In this document: positions 1-9,530 of the stretch, one piece after another
Layout of the letters: every line of letters starts with the position of its first letter
Position numbering within the stretch: position 1 is the first letter of the stretch
DNA from: Sphingomonas xanthus
Lineage (GTDB): Bacteria; Pseudomonadota; Alphaproteobacteria; Sphingomonadales; Sphingomonadaceae
Length of the DNA: 64,000 bases
Direction of reading: 5' to 3'
Assembly: GCF_007998985.1 (NCBI RefSeq)
Contig: NZ_CP041659.1
Span: 930,001 to 994,000 of the forward strand
The notes under the pieces: generated by a model
What the model was told of the DNA's origin: nothing
What the model saw: the letters and a program-made list of their open reading frames with translations, nothing else
The model's database searches: none
Position numbers and translations under genes: made by a program

Positions 1-2
1 CG

Positions 3-890
3 GCCCAGCGCGGGCCGGTTGAGCGGTTGGCGGGGCCCGCCGTCGCACCGATCAACGCGCCCGGGACCTATCGCTTCGACTTTCAGCATGGCGGGCTTAC
101 CCGCCGCTACATGATCCACGTTCCTCCCGGCCTTCCCAGGGGCAAGGCGGTGCCTGTGCTGCTGGCCCTGCACGGTGGCGGGGGCAATATGGAGTTCCAG
201 GCGAAGAATTATGGATTGACGCAGATGGCCGACAAGACTGGTTTTATCGTCGTCTTTCCCAATGGCCATAGCCGGTTCCGTAATGGAATGCTGGCGACTT
301 GGAACGCGGGCGCCTGCTGCGGTCGGGCGGCCGAACACAAGGTCGACGATGTCGGCTTTCTTACCGAGGTGATCGACCGGGTGCGGCGGCAGCTTCCGGT
401 CGACCGTCGCCGGATTTATGCGACTGGCATGTCGAACGGGGCGCTGATGAGCTACCGCCTGGCCTGCGAACGGGCTGACCTGATCAGGGCAATCGCTCCG
501 GTAGCTGGCACCGACAACACGCTGGCCTGCAACCCTTCCCGGCCGGTGCCGGTGATCCATTTCCACGCCCGGGACGACAGCCATGTGCCCTATGGAGGCG
601 GCGTAGGCCCGGACTCGCTCGTCAAGGCCAACTTCGCATCGGTCCCGGCGACCATCGCCAAATGGGTACGGTTCAACCGCGCCGCACCGCGCCCGCGGAC
701 CGTCCTTCAGGTTGAGGGCGCGCGGTGCGATCTGCACGGAGCCGGTCTCGGCGGCGCGCCGGTGCAGCTGTGCCTGACCGACGGAGGCGGGCATAGCTGG
801 CCGGGTGCCGATCCGCGCGGCATTCGCAAGCAGCCGAGCAGGGCGATTAGCGCCAATGAGCAAATGTGGCGCTTCTTCCAGGCCCTGTGA
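3..890 (+). CDS. PHB depolymerase-family esterase (5' end cut by window)
   Basis: Alpha/beta-hydrolase of the esterase PHB/LpqC-type family, likely exported and acting on polyesters, feruloyl or similar esters; the substrate cannot be read from sequence. Numbered from a possible TTG at 27, the oxyanion region HGGGGN is at 49-54, the nucleophile Ser136 lies in GMSNG, Asp183/184 in ARDDSHVP and His256 in GGGHSWPG. The frame stays open to the left edge and no signal peptide is visible, so the true start is probably outside the window and the TTG is only the first in-window option. It is followed after 41 bases by a lipoprotein gene on the same strand. Family assignment is firm; natural substrate unknown. 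Confidence 0.85.
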   Translation, partial: AQRGPVERLAGPAVAPINAPGTYRFDFQHGGLTRRYMIHVPPGLPRGKAVPVLLALHGGGGNMEFQAKNYGLTQMADKTGFIVVFPNGHSRFRNGMLATWNAGACCGRAAEHKVDDVGFLTEVIDRVRRQLPVDRRRIYATGMSNGALMSYRLACERADLIRAIAPVAGTDNTLACNPSRPVPVIHFHARDDSHVPYGGGVGPDSLVKANFASVPATIAKWVRFNRAAPRPRTVLQVEGARCDLHGAGLGGAPVQLCLTDGGGHSWPGADPRGIRKQPSRAISANEQMWRFFQAL

Positions 891-931
891 CGTTCACATT
901 TTGCTAAGCTGCGGCGCTGCAGGTGCAGACG

Positions 932-1216
932 ATGCGCGCCTGGTCATTCCTGCTGCTGCCCATCTTGTCCGGCTGCGTGATTGTGCAGGCCGCGGATACG
1001 GCGGTCGATGTCGTCTCCCTGCCGGTCAAGGCTGTCGCCGGCGGCGTTGACGCGGTGACGACCAGTCAGTCCGAAGCGGACGAAAAGCGCGGGCGCCAGT
1101 TGCGCAAGGCCGAAGAGAAAGCCGGTCGCGAGGCCCGCCTGCGCGACGACCGGTGCCACAAGGGGCGTCCGCTGCCGACCGACCGATGTTCCCATCTGCC
1201 GCCTGGCCGAGACTAG
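932..1216 (+). CDS. Small putative lipoprotein
   Basis: A 94-residue protein starting with a charged residue, a short hydrophobic stretch and a lipobox (LSGC), so it should be lipidated at the Cys around residue 15. The middle contains VVSLPVKA, a motif common in small sphingomonad lipoproteins of this kind, followed by a Lys/Arg/Glu-rich helical tail with two Cys near the C terminus. The ATG at 932 is preferred over an in-frame GTG at 923 because it gives a standard lipoprotein signal. No enzymatic domain is recognised. The next gene begins 11 bases downstream, suggesting co-transcription. Confidence 0.65.
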   Translation: MRAWSFLLLPILSGCVIVQAADTAVDVVSLPVKAVAGGVDAVTTSQSEADEKRGRQLRKAEEKAGREARLRDDRCHKGRPLPTDRCSHLPPGRD

Positions 1217-1227
1217 CCAGACTAGCC

Positions 1228-1704
1228 ATGATCCGTCATCACCGGGCGGTGCGGTATTTCCTCGACACCGAGTATAACGGCTTTGGCGGCGCCCTGCTGA
1301 GCCTCGCGCTGGTCCCCGATGACGGCGGCGATGAATTTTACGTGACCCTGAAGTGCAGCGACCCGCCCGACCCATGGGTCGAACGCCATGTTCTCCCCTA
1401 TCTGGACATGGTGCCCGAGCCGATGCGGGGGCCGCGCATGTCACGTCGGGAGGCAGCCGAGACGCTGGCCGGCTGGCTTGCCACCGACCGGGCCCCGGAA
1501 ATCGTCGCCGATTGGCCCGAAGACCTTGCCCAGTTGGCCATGCTGCTGGTTATTGGACCGGGAAGGATGATGCCGATGCCGCCACTTACGCTGCAATTCC
1601 AGCCCCTTGCCGGATTTTCGACCGCCGCCAACAGCGCGGTTCCGCACAACGCGCTGCATGATGCGCGGGCGCTGCGCGACCATGTCATCAACCATTTGGA
1701 ATAG
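1228..1704 (+). CDS. 3'-5' exonuclease-like protein (DEDD/RNase H fold)
   Basis: A 158-residue protein with the hallmark pattern of a DEDDh-type nuclease: FLDTEYNG near residue 11 supplies the first acidic pair (Asp13, Glu15), and the C-terminal HNALHDARALRDH supplies His and Asp residues. It resembles the short bacterial proteins annotated as 3'-5' exoribonuclease (DUF5051-like). The frame is open upstream to 1153, but that would overlap the lipoprotein gene; the ATG at 1228 places the first beta strand right after the start and is chosen. Activity on RNA versus DNA is not determinable here. Confidence 0.7.
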   Translation: MIRHHRAVRYFLDTEYNGFGGALLSLALVPDDGGDEFYVTLKCSDPPDPWVERHVLPYLDMVPEPMRGPRMSRREAAETLAGWLATDRAPEIVADWPEDLAQLAMLLVIGPGRMMPMPPLTLQFQPLAGFSTAANSAVPHNALHDARALRDHVINHLE

Positions 1705-1733
1705 GGCCGGGGTTCAGGCTATGGCCGCAATCG

Positions 1734-2396
1734 ATGGTTCCCTTTTCGTTCGCCGGTCACGATTTCCTCGCCAGCCCTGACGGCGCGCTGTTCTGGCCCG
1801 CCGAAGGCGCCCTGCTGGTTGCCGACCTTCACCTTGAAAAGGCCAGCTGGTTCGCGCGGCTCGGCCAATTCCTGCCCCCTTATGATTCTCTTGCGACCCT
1901 GCAGGCACTCAGCCGCGAGGTCGAGCGGACTCAGGCGGTCCGGCTCTTTTGCCTTGGCGACAGTTTCCATGACCGCTTCGGCTGCGACCGGCTTCCCGAT
2001 GCGGCGCGCGAATTGCTGACCATCCTCACCGATCGGCTCGATTGGGTGTGGGTCGTCGGCAACCATGACAGTGGGTTCACCGATCATTGCGGTGGCCGGA
2101 TCGAAGAGGAATGCCTGCTGTCGGGCGTGGTATTGCGGCACGAGGCGGTAATTGACGAACAGCGACCCGAAATGTCGGGACATTTTCACCCCAAGCTGCG
2201 GATGTCACTGAAGGGCCGGAACGTGTCGCGGCGCTGCTTCGTCGCCAGTCCGACGAAGCTGATCTTTCCCGCTTTTGGCGCACTGACCGGAGGGCTGGAC
2301 GCCGGCCACCCGGAAATCCGGCGCAAGGTAGGAGCGGGCGCGGCGGCGCTGGTACCGGTCACCGACCGGCTGCTGCGCTTCCCCATTGCCGCCTAG
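1734..2396 (+). CDS. pdeM: Ligase-associated DNA damage response endonuclease PdeM
   Basis: Metallophosphoesterase of 220 residues. Visible metal-binding motifs in order: ADLHLEKAS (Asp31, His33), LGDSFHD, GNHD, and GHFHP near residue 145. The opening FSFAGHDF and GALFWPAEGALLVADLHLE are typical of PdeM, which in many Proteobacteria sits beside an ATP-dependent DNA ligase and an Lhr-like helicase. Neither partner lies in this window. The gene ends convergently with pabB, sharing the tetranucleotide CTAG as stop for both genes (2393-2396). Confidence 0.85.
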   Translation: MVPFSFAGHDFLASPDGALFWPAEGALLVADLHLEKASWFARLGQFLPPYDSLATLQALSREVERTQAVRLFCLGDSFHDRFGCDRLPDAARELLTILTDRLDWVWVVGNHDSGFTDHCGGRIEEECLLSGVVLRHEAVIDEQRPEMSGHFHPKLRMSLKGRNVSRRCFVASPTKLIFPAFGALTGGLDAGHPEIRRKVGAGAAALVPVTDRLLRFPIAA

Positions 2397-4123
2397 GCGA
2401 GTTTCGCGGGAACCAGGCCGCGCACGATATTGCCGACGTAAAAGCCGGCCCCGAGGTCGTCGGGCGTCAGCTCGGCCTCGATCGCCCTCCCCTCGTCGAT
2501 CAGCTTGGCGCGCAGAATGCCGGGGATCAGCCCACGGCTCAGCGGCGGGGTCAGCAACGTCCCCTGCCGCTCGACGAAGATGCTCGTCCGGCTCCCCTCG
2601 GTCAGCCGGCCGTCCGGATCGACGAAGATGGTTTCATAAGCGCCGTCCTCCTGCCGCGCCCGGTCATAAAAGCGGCGGTCGCTGGTCTTGTGGCGAAGGC
2701 GGAAATCCCCGGGTTCAACCGGCAGGGGGCGCAGTGCCACCGGGACCGGCGTATGGGCAGGCTCGTCAATCGGCTTGACCTGGATGGCCATCGCGCCGGT
2801 CGGAGAGAGCAGCAGCCTGACCATCGCCCGGGCCTTGCGCCCGAAGGTCGCCGCCTGAAGTTCGTTGCGGGCGGCGTGGCGGTCGAACTGGAAGTCGAGC
2901 TCGGCAGCCGATTTTTTCATGCGGTCGAGGTGGCGATCAAGCTCCACGATGCCTTCGGCCGGGTCAAATCGCATCGTCTCGATCAGATCGAAGTCCTGCC
3001 GCTCTGCCCGCACGAAATCCCCCTTCAGCAAACACTCCGCCCATTCATCGCGTGCGACGCTGTCGACGACAAGCCCCGAGCCGAGCCCCAGCCTCGCGAC
3101 TGTTGCCCCCGTGCGCCAGTCCAGCGTGCGGATCAGCACATTGAAGGCTGCGTTCCCGCCCGGCTCGATCCACCCCATTGAGCCGGTGTAGCTGCCACGG
3201 GCCTCGGGTTCGAGCCGGCGCAGGGCATCGATCGCCGCCACCTTGGGAGCGCCGGTGACCGAACCGCAGGGGAAGATGGTTTCAAGCACGGTGATCGCGT
3301 CGGCGTCGCCGCGCAGCCTCGATCGCACGCGGCTCACCAGCTGGTGGAGCGTCGGATAGGTTTCGACCGCGAACAATTGGGGCACCTCGACGCTGCCCGG
3401 TCGAGAAACGCGGGCGAGGTCGTTGCGCATCAGGTCGACGATCATGAGATTCTCGGCGCGTTGTTTTGCATCGGCGGCCAACGCCTCCATCTCTGCCCGG
3501 TCGGCGGCAGGATCGGCGCGGCGCGGCGCGGTGCCCTTCATCGGCCGCGCGTCGAGCACGCCGTCATTGATGGTGAAAAACTGTTCGGGCGAAAGCGACA
3601 GGATCGCGCGATCGTCGTCGAGCACGACCCCGCCCCAGCCCGCGCGCGACGAGCGCCGCAGGCGGGCGTATAGCGCGAGTGGATCGCCTGCGACCGCGAC
3701 ATCGCAGCCGAAGGTCAGGTTGGCCTGATAAAAGTCGCCCGCAAACAGATGGGCGCGGACCCTGGCGACCGCTTCTTCATAGGCGAGCCGCGTGATGCGC
3801 GGACGCGGACTTCCGGCAAAGGCGCCGTCGGACGAGGGAAGCAGCCCGGCAATTTGCGGCTGTTCGAAGCCATCGAACAGACCGAATGCAAGCAGCGGGC
3901 CGTCGGCCTGGCGCCGGCTGTGCGTCAGCTTGGGGTCGAAGGCATGACCGGCTTCATATGTGAGATAGCCCGCCGCGTGCCGGCCGCCGCGAACTGCGCG
4001 GCGCACCTGCGCCAGTGCCGGCCCCACCTCCTCGATGCTCCATGCCCGGACGATGTCGCGCGGACCGCGATAAAGCCGGGGCGGCGCCCCACCGGGCCGG
4101 GCATCGTCGAACAGCAGCCACAT
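2393..4123 (-). CDS. pabB: Aminodeoxychorismate synthase I fused to aminodeoxychorismate lyase (PabB-PabC)
   Basis: Bifunctional folate-pathway enzyme of 576 residues making p-aminobenzoate from chorismate. Residues 1-370 are a chorismate-utilising PabB domain: PMKGT at 194-198 carries Lys196, which marks aminodeoxychorismate synthase rather than anthranilate synthase, and GSVTGAPK is at 287-294. From about 378 a class IV PLP fold follows, with the Schiff-base Lys479 in RHKTSDRRFYD and the motif EGSRTSIF. The glutaminase subunit PabA is not in the window. The next gene upstream, a dipeptidase, is divergent. The fusion is a known arrangement in alphaproteobacteria. Confidence 0.92.
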   Translation of the reverse strand: MWLLFDDARPGGAPPRLYRGPRDIVRAWSIEEVGPALAQVRRAVRGGRHAAGYLTYEAGHAFDPKLTHSRRQADGPLLAFGLFDGFEQPQIAGLLPSSDGAFAGSPRPRITRLAYEEAVARVRAHLFAGDFYQANLTFGCDVAVAGDPLALYARLRRSSRAGWGGVVLDDDRAILSLSPEQFFTINDGVLDARPMKGTAPRRADPAADRAEMEALAADAKQRAENLMIVDLMRNDLARVSRPGSVEVPQLFAVETYPTLHQLVSRVRSRLRGDADAITVLETIFPCGSVTGAPKVAAIDALRRLEPEARGSYTGSMGWIEPGGNAAFNVLIRTLDWRTGATVARLGLGSGLVVDSVARDEWAECLLKGDFVRAERQDFDLIETMRFDPAEGIVELDRHLDRMKKSAAELDFQFDRHAARNELQAATFGRKARAMVRLLLSPTGAMAIQVKPIDEPAHTPVPVALRPLPVEPGDFRLRHKTSDRRFYDRARQEDGAYETIFVDPDGRLTEGSRTSIFVERQGTLLTPPLSRGLIPGILRAKLIDEGRAIEAELTPDDLGAGFYVGNIVRGLVPAKLA

Positions 4124-4194
4124 GACCCGCCATTGCCCCGCTTGCGCCCCGCCCGTAAACCCGGAGCCACCGCTTTTTGGTTAGGAAATGCCTC

Positions 4195-5436
4195 ATGCGT
4201 TCGATTGTCGTCCTCGCCGCCCTGTTGATTGCTGCCCCGGTTGCCGCCCAGACGGCGATCGAGCCCAAGGTCAAGGCCCGTATCGACCGGCTATTGAAGA
4301 CAACGCCACTGATCGATGGCCATAATGATTTGCCCTGGGCGCTGCGGCAGGATTTCGACCTGTCGACCGAAGGATTGGAGGCCGCAACCAACCGCCGCAC
4401 GCCGCCGCTGATGACCGACATGGCCCGGCTTCGCGCAGGGCGCGTCGGCGGGCAATTCTGGTCGGTCTACATTTCCGGCACGATCCAGGGTGACGAGGCG
4501 ATCCGCACGACAATCGAACAGATCGACGCAGCCCGCCGCATCATCGACGCCTATCCCGCCGACCTGGAACTGGCCTCGTCTGCTGACGACCTGATGCGAA
4601 TCCATCGCACGGGAAAGATCGGCTCGCTGCTGGGGATGGAAGGCGGGCGCCAGATTGGCGGGTCCCTGGCCGCGCTGCGTCGCTTTCACGACCTCGGCGT
4701 CCGCTACATGACCCTGACTCACAACCAGACAACCGAATGGGCGGATTCGGCGACCGACGAACCCCGGCACGACGGGCTGAGCTCGTTCGGGATCAAGGTC
4801 GTCGGTGAAATGAACCGGCTCGGCATGCTGATAGACTTGAGCCATGTGTCCGCCGGCACCGCGCGCGACGCCATTACGGCAAGCCGCGCGCCAGTGATCT
4901 TTTCTCACTCCGATGCTTTCGCGCTCAATCCGCATCCCCGCAACGTGCCCGACGAGATCCTCCGCCTGCTGCCGGACAATGGCGGGGTCATGATGGTGAC
5001 CTTCGTCCCCGCCTTCCTCCGCCCCGCGAACTGGGCGTGGTCGCGTGAGCGGGCCGCCGAGGAGGCGCGGCTCAAGTCGCTCTACAGTTTCAGCAAGGAT
5101 CAGCAGGCGGAAGGCATGAAGCGTTGGGAGGCTTCCCATCCACAGCCCACGCTGTCGGTGAGCGATGTCGCCGACCATATCGACCATGTCGCGAAGGTCG
5201 CGGGGCATGACCATGTCGGGATTGGCGGCGACCTCGACGGGATCGACCAGACGGTGCCCGGACTGGGCGGCGTCGACGGTTATCCGCTGTTGTTCGCCGA
5301 ACTGATCCGCCGCGGATGGAGTGATGCCAATCTCGCCAAATTGGCGGGCGGCAATATTCTTCGCGCACTTAAACGGGCCGAAGCCGTTGCAGCCTCGATG
5401 AATTCGGCGAAGCCGGCGCTCGATAAATTGCCATGA
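4195..5436 (+). CDS. Secreted M19 membrane dipeptidase family protein
   Basis: Zinc dipeptidase of the renal dipeptidase family, 413 residues, predicted periplasmic. The signal peptide ends with PVAAQ. Metal and active-site motifs: LIDGHNDLPW (His-x-Asp), GMEGG, LTHN, IDLSHVS, FSHSDAF and GIGGDLDG, all expected for M19. The reading frame is open from a TTG at 4177, but the ATG at 4195 is preceded by an AGGAA ribosome site and gives a clean signal peptide. It is followed after 89 bases by a second exported peptidase, so this may be a peptide-degradation pair. Confidence 0.9.
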   Translation: MRSIVVLAALLIAAPVAAQTAIEPKVKARIDRLLKTTPLIDGHNDLPWALRQDFDLSTEGLEAATNRRTPPLMTDMARLRAGRVGGQFWSVYISGTIQGDEAIRTTIEQIDAARRIIDAYPADLELASSADDLMRIHRTGKIGSLLGMEGGRQIGGSLAALRRFHDLGVRYMTLTHNQTTEWADSATDEPRHDGLSSFGIKVVGEMNRLGMLIDLSHVSAGTARDAITASRAPVIFSHSDAFALNPHPRNVPDEILRLLPDNGGVMMVTFVPAFLRPANWAWSRERAAEEARLKSLYSFSKDQQAEGMKRWEASHPQPTLSVSDVADHIDHVAKVAGHDHVGIGGDLDGIDQTVPGLGGVDGYPLLFAELIRRGWSDANLAKLAGGNILRALKRAEAVAASMNSAKPALDKLP

Positions 5437-5525
5437 ATTTCGACGAACGGACGGCATACGGCTTGCCCCCGCACGACTAAGCCGGCCAAACTGGGCCGCA
5501 ATATTCTGTCCGGGGGATCCAGCAT

Positions 5526-7448
5526 ATGAGTCGTAACCTGTTTGTCGCGCTGCTTGCCAGCGCCGCCATGAGCGCGCCCGCCGCGGCAGAAGTCGCCAAG
5601 CCCGCGGCCCTCACCGCTACCAGCGTGCCGGCGGTTCCGGACGCGCTGGGCGCTCGATCGCGGCCCTATATGGAAGCGCGCTCTGCCGGGTTCGGCGGAT
5701 GGAACGCGCGCGACCGCTCGATGCTGATTTCGACCCGCTTCGGCAACGTCAACCAGCTTCACCGCGTCGCGGCGCCGCTTGGCATGCGCCGCCAGATCAG
5801 CTTCGAGGTCGAGCCCTTGGGCGGCAGCTGGTCGCCGAACGGCGACACGCTGCTGATCTCCAAGGATAGTGGCGGCGATGAATTTTTCCAGCTCTATACG
5901 CTGGCCAACGGCCGCCTCAACCTGCTGACCGCGGGCGGCAAAAGCCGCAACGGCTTCGGTGCCTGGAGCCATGACGGCAAGCTGATCGGTTTCAGCTCGA
6001 CCGAGCGCAACGGCACCGACACCGATCTTTACGTGATGGACCCGCGCAACCCCGCAACCAAGCGCCGTGTCGCCGAGGTCCGGGGCGGCGGGTGGAATAT
6101 TGCCGACTTTGCCCCCGGCAATGCCCGCGCAGTGGTCGGCGAATATGTTTCGGTGACCAAGTCCAACCTTCACCTGCTCGACATCGCCAGCGGCAAGCTT
6201 GTACCGATCGGCGATCATGCAAAGCCGATCGCTTACGGCGGCGCACAGTTCGCGCCCGACGGCACGCTGTGGGTGACCTCCGACGAGGGGAGCGATTTTC
6301 AGCGACTCGGCCGGCTCGACATCGCCAGCGGCAAGTTCACCCCGGTCGGCGGCGCGGCGCGCTGGGACGTCGATAGCTTCACCATCTCCAAGGACGGCCG
6401 GACGATCGCCTTCGTTACCAACGAAGCGGGCATTGCGCGCCTGTCGCTGATGGATGTGCGCAGCAGCCGTGTCCGGCGGGTCGATTCGCTGCCCGCCGGC
6501 GTCATCGGCGGCCTTGAATTCGCGCCCTGGGGCCCGCTTGGCTTCACCCTGACGTCCGCAAAAAGCCCGGCCGATGCCTATTCGCTCGACCCGGCGACCC
6601 TCAAGGTCACCCGCTGGACCGAAAGCGAAACCGGGGGACTCGACCCCAACGCCAATGTCGAACCCGAACTGGTTGAAGTGAAGAGCTTCGACGGGGAGAC
6701 GGTGTCGGGCTTTCTTTATCGTCCCAACCCCCGCCGTTTCCCTGGCAAGCGCCCGCTTATCGTCAACATCCACGGCGGACCAGAAGGACAGACCCGGCCT
6801 GGCTTCCTCGGCCGCAACAATTACCTGCTCAATGAGCAGGGCATCGCGATTTTCTTCCCCAATGTCCGCGGCTCGACCGGCTATGGCAAGCGCTTCGTCA
6901 GCCTCGACAACGGGCCATTCAAGCGCGAGGATTCGGTCAAGGACATCGGCGCCTTCCTCGGTCGGCTATCGGCCGACCCCGCGCTCGACAGCGATCGCAT
7001 CGCGGTGACCGGCGGAAGCTATGGCGGTTATATGTGCTACGCCTCGGCGATCCATTATGCCGACCGTTTCCGCGGCGCGCTGTGCAACGTCGCCATCTCC
7101 AACTTCGTTACCTTCCTGGAAAATACCCAAAGTTACCGCCGCGATCTGCGCCGCGTCGAATATGGCGACGAACGCGATCCCACCCAGCGCGCCAAGCTGG
7201 AAGAAATCTCGCCGCTGCGCCGGCTTGGCGAAATCAAGGCGCCGCTGTTCATTGTCCAAGGCGCCAACGACCCGCGGGTCCCCAAGTCGGAAGCCGATCA
7301 GATCGTCAAGGCGCTGCGCGACCGCGGCCAGACGGTCTGGTACCTGGTCGGGGAAAATGAAGGCCATGGTTTCGCCAAGAAGGAAAATCAGGACTATCAG
7401 TTCTGGACCACGCTAATGTTCTGGGACCAGACGCTGCTCAAGAAATGA
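5526..7448 (+). CDS. Exported S9 family prolyl oligopeptidase-like peptidase
   Basis: A 640-residue serine peptidase with N-terminal signal peptide (cleavage near AAAE), a beta-propeller portion roughly 50-390 containing repeated SPNGDTL, SHDGKLI and APDGTLW TolB-like turns, and a C-terminal alpha/beta-hydrolase domain. The nucleophile Ser498 is in GGSYGGYM, the Asp in GANDPRVP and the His in NEGHGF. HGGPEGQ is the oxyanion loop. Its stop overlaps the start of the next gene by four bases (ATGA), implying translational coupling with the MBL-fold hydrolase. Confidence 0.92.
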   Translation: MSRNLFVALLASAAMSAPAAAEVAKPAALTATSVPAVPDALGARSRPYMEARSAGFGGWNARDRSMLISTRFGNVNQLHRVAAPLGMRRQISFEVEPLGGSWSPNGDTLLISKDSGGDEFFQLYTLANGRLNLLTAGGKSRNGFGAWSHDGKLIGFSSTERNGTDTDLYVMDPRNPATKRRVAEVRGGGWNIADFAPGNARAVVGEYVSVTKSNLHLLDIASGKLVPIGDHAKPIAYGGAQFAPDGTLWVTSDEGSDFQRLGRLDIASGKFTPVGGAARWDVDSFTISKDGRTIAFVTNEAGIARLSLMDVRSSRVRRVDSLPAGVIGGLEFAPWGPLGFTLTSAKSPADAYSLDPATLKVTRWTESETGGLDPNANVEPELVEVKSFDGETVSGFLYRPNPRRFPGKRPLIVNIHGGPEGQTRPGFLGRNNYLLNEQGIAIFFPNVRGSTGYGKRFVSLDNGPFKREDSVKDIGAFLGRLSADPALDSDRIAVTGGSYGGYMCYASAIHYADRFRGALCNVAISNFVTFLENTQSYRRDLRRVEYGDERDPTQRAKLEEISPLRRLGEIKAPLFIVQGANDPRVPKSEADQIVKALRDRGQTVWYLVGENEGHGFAKKENQDYQFWTTLMFWDQTLLKK

Positions 7449-8116
7449 CCGATCCTGCCGTCCCGCCACTCCGCGCCGCCATTATCCCGGTCACGCCGCT
7501 GCAGCAGAATTGCACCCTGCTGTGGTGCACCGAGACGATGCGCGGCGCCTTCGTCGACCCCGGCGGGGATCTCGACCGACTGAAGGCTGCCGCGCGCGAG
7601 GCCGGCGTGACGATCGAGAAGATTATCGTCACCCATGGCCATATCGACCATTGCGGCCAGGCCGGCGTCCTAGCCGCAGAACTGGGCGTGCCGATCGAGG
7701 GACCGCATGAGGACGACCTGTTCTGGATCGACCGGCTTGCCGAGGACGGCGCCCGTTACGGGATCAGCGGCCAACCGTTCCAGTCCGACCGCTATCTCCA
7801 CGACGGCGACACGGTCACCGTCGGCAAGCTCAACTTTGCAATCCGCCACTGTCCCGGCCACACGCCCGGCCATGTCGTGCTCCACCATCCGGAATCGAAG
7901 CTGGCGATCGTTGGCGACGTATTGTTCCAGGGATCGATCGGCCGAACCGACTTCCCGCGCGGCAGCCACCAGCAATTGCTCGATTCGATCACTGAGCGGC
8001 TATGGCCCATGGGCGACGACACCCGCTTCATTCCGGGTCATGGCCCAATGTCGACCTTCGGGCATGAGCGGGCGACCAACCCCTTCGTCGCGGACAAGGT
8101 GCTGCAACGCGCCTGA
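7445..8116 (+). CDS. MBL-fold metallo-hydrolase (glyoxalase II-like)
   Basis: A 223-residue metallo-beta-lactamase-fold protein. The metal site THGHIDHC (His64, His66, Asp68, His69) is followed by GHTPGHV, GDVLFQGSIGRTDFPRG and FIPGHGP. This pattern matches the YcbL/glyoxalase II-like group that hydrolyses thioesters or related substrates in the cytoplasm. No signal peptide is present. Translation is probably coupled to the upstream S9 peptidase through an ATGA overlap. Exact substrate is inference only. Confidence 0.85.
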   Translation: MTDPAVPPLRAAIIPVTPLQQNCTLLWCTETMRGAFVDPGGDLDRLKAAAREAGVTIEKIIVTHGHIDHCGQAGVLAAELGVPIEGPHEDDLFWIDRLAEDGARYGISGQPFQSDRYLHDGDTVTVGKLNFAIRHCPGHTPGHVVLHHPESKLAIVGDVLFQGSIGRTDFPRGSHQQLLDSITERLWPMGDDTRFIPGHGPMSTFGHERATNPFVADKVLQRA

Positions 8117-8121
8117 ATCGC

Positions 8122-8149
8122 TTGCATGACCGCCTGATTTCGCTATAGG
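8122..8149 (+). promoter_or_regulatory. Candidate sigma-70 promoter of the rpmF operon
   Basis: TTGCAT (8122-8127) and TATAGG (8144-8149) are separated by 16 bases, about 120 bases upstream of rpmF in the 152-base gap after the MBL gene. The assignment is by eye. Confidence 0.45.
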
Positions 8150-8268
8150 GCGCCTTCGTTCGCGATGATCCGGCCGCCGCCGCGGGGACTTTCCGACAGG
8201 GGAGCCACGACGAGCTGGGCGAGGAGAGTCGCCAATTTTTTTGGACATTGATTTAAGGAAGAGCCGAG

Positions 8269-8448
8269 ATGGCCGTCCCTAAGAGAAAGACCTCGCCCTC
8301 GAAGCGCAACATGCGCCGCAGCCATCATGCGCTGTCGCCGGCTTCGTTCCAGGAATGCCCGAATTGTGGCGAGCTCAAGCTCCCGCACAATCTCTGCTCG
8401 GCCTGCGGCCACTATAACGGCCGCGAGATCGTTTCGACCGAGGCCTGA
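8269..8448 (+). CDS. rpmF: 50S ribosomal protein L32
   Basis: A 59-residue protein with the exact L32 layout: basic start [20 protein letters not shown], then two CxxC pairs (CPNCG and CSACG) that can bind zinc. An AAGGAAG ribosome site precedes the ATG. It is the first gene of the rpmF-plsX-fabH-ihfA-merR series, a conserved order linking translation, phospholipid and fatty acid initiation. Confidence 0.95.
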   Translation: MAVPKRKTSPSKRNMRRSHHALSPASFQECPNCGELKLPHNLCSACGHYNGREIVSTEA

Positions 8449-8480
8449 GCGAAAATCGCGGTAACGAGGGCAACCCACGC

Positions 8481-9530
8481 ATGGCCGTGAGCCCGCGCAT
8501 CGCGATCGACGCCATGGGTGGAGATATCGGCCCGGCGGTGATGGTCGCCGGGATGGCGCGCGCGCGCCGCAAAGACCGCGCGCTGAAATTCGATGTCTAT
8601 GGCGATGAGCAGCAAATCAAGCCGGAGCTGGAAAAGCACCGACCGCTGATGGACGCGGTCACCATCCACCACACTACCGACGCCATCCAGGCGAGCGAGA
8701 AGCCGAGCCAGGCGATCCGCCGCGCTAAGACCACCTCGATGGGTATGGCGATCAATGCCGTGAAGGAGGGCGCCGCCGATGCCGCGCTGTCCGCCGGCAA
8801 TACCGGCGCGCTGATGGCCATGGCCAAGCTCGCGCTGCGCACCATGCCGGGAATCGACCGGCCGGCGCTTGCCGCGTTGCTGCCGACACTAGGGCAGACC
8901 GACTGCGTCATGCTCGACCTTGGCGCCAATACTGAGTGCGATGCGCAGAACCTCGTCCAATTCTCCGTGATGGGCTCGGCCTATGCGCGCACCGTTTTGG
9001 GGATCAGCAAGCCGCGCGTGAAATTGCTCAATATCGGCACCGAGGAACTCAAGGGGACCGGAGAGCTGAAAGAGGCGGCCGCGCTGCTGCGCGAGGCGAC
9101 CTACCTGCCGCTGAAGTTCGATGGCTTCACCGAGGGCGACAAGTTGAGCCGCGGCGATGTCGACGTGGTCGTGACCGACGGCTTTTCCGGCAATATCGCG
9201 CTCAAGACCGCGGAAGGCACCGCGCGCTTCGTCACCGACCTGCTCAGGCGCGCCTTTACCTCATCGCTTCGCTCCAAGGCAGGATTCGCCTTGTCCAAGC
9301 CAGCGCTGAACCTGCTCAAGGTCCATCTTGATCCCAACAATCATAATGGCGCGGTCTTCCTTGGCCTCAACGGGCTGGTGGTCAAAAGCCATGGCAGCGC
9401 CAACTATAAGGGCGTTGCGAATGCCATCGGCGTCGCCGCGTCGATGGTTCGCAACGACATCACGCGCAAGATTGGCGAAGACCTCGACAATTTCCGCGCC
9501 CACGCCTTTGCCGGAGACGCCGCTGAATGA
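8481..9530 (+). CDS. plsX: Phosphate acyltransferase PlsX
   Basis: Cytosolic or membrane-peripheral enzyme of 349 residues that converts acyl-ACP to acyl-phosphate, the first step of phospholipid synthesis with PlsY. The N-terminal IAIDAMGGD, the [10 protein letters not shown] motif, LDLGAN and VVTDGFSGN are diagnostic. The stop overlaps the fabH start by four bases (ATGA), so the two are probably translated together. Confidence 0.96.
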   Translation: MAVSPRIAIDAMGGDIGPAVMVAGMARARRKDRALKFDVYGDEQQIKPELEKHRPLMDAVTIHHTTDAIQASEKPSQAIRRAKTTSMGMAINAVKEGAADAALSAGNTGALMAMAKLALRTMPGIDRPALAALLPTLGQTDCVMLDLGANTECDAQNLVQFSVMGSAYARTVLGISKPRVKLLNIGTEELKGTGELKEAAALLREATYLPLKFDGFTEGDKLSRGDVDVVVTDGFSGNIALKTAEGTARFVTDLLRRAFTSSLRSKAGFALSKPALNLLKVHLDPNNHNGAVFLGLNGLVVKSHGSANYKGVANAIGVAASMVRNDITRKIGEDLDNFRAHAFAGDAAE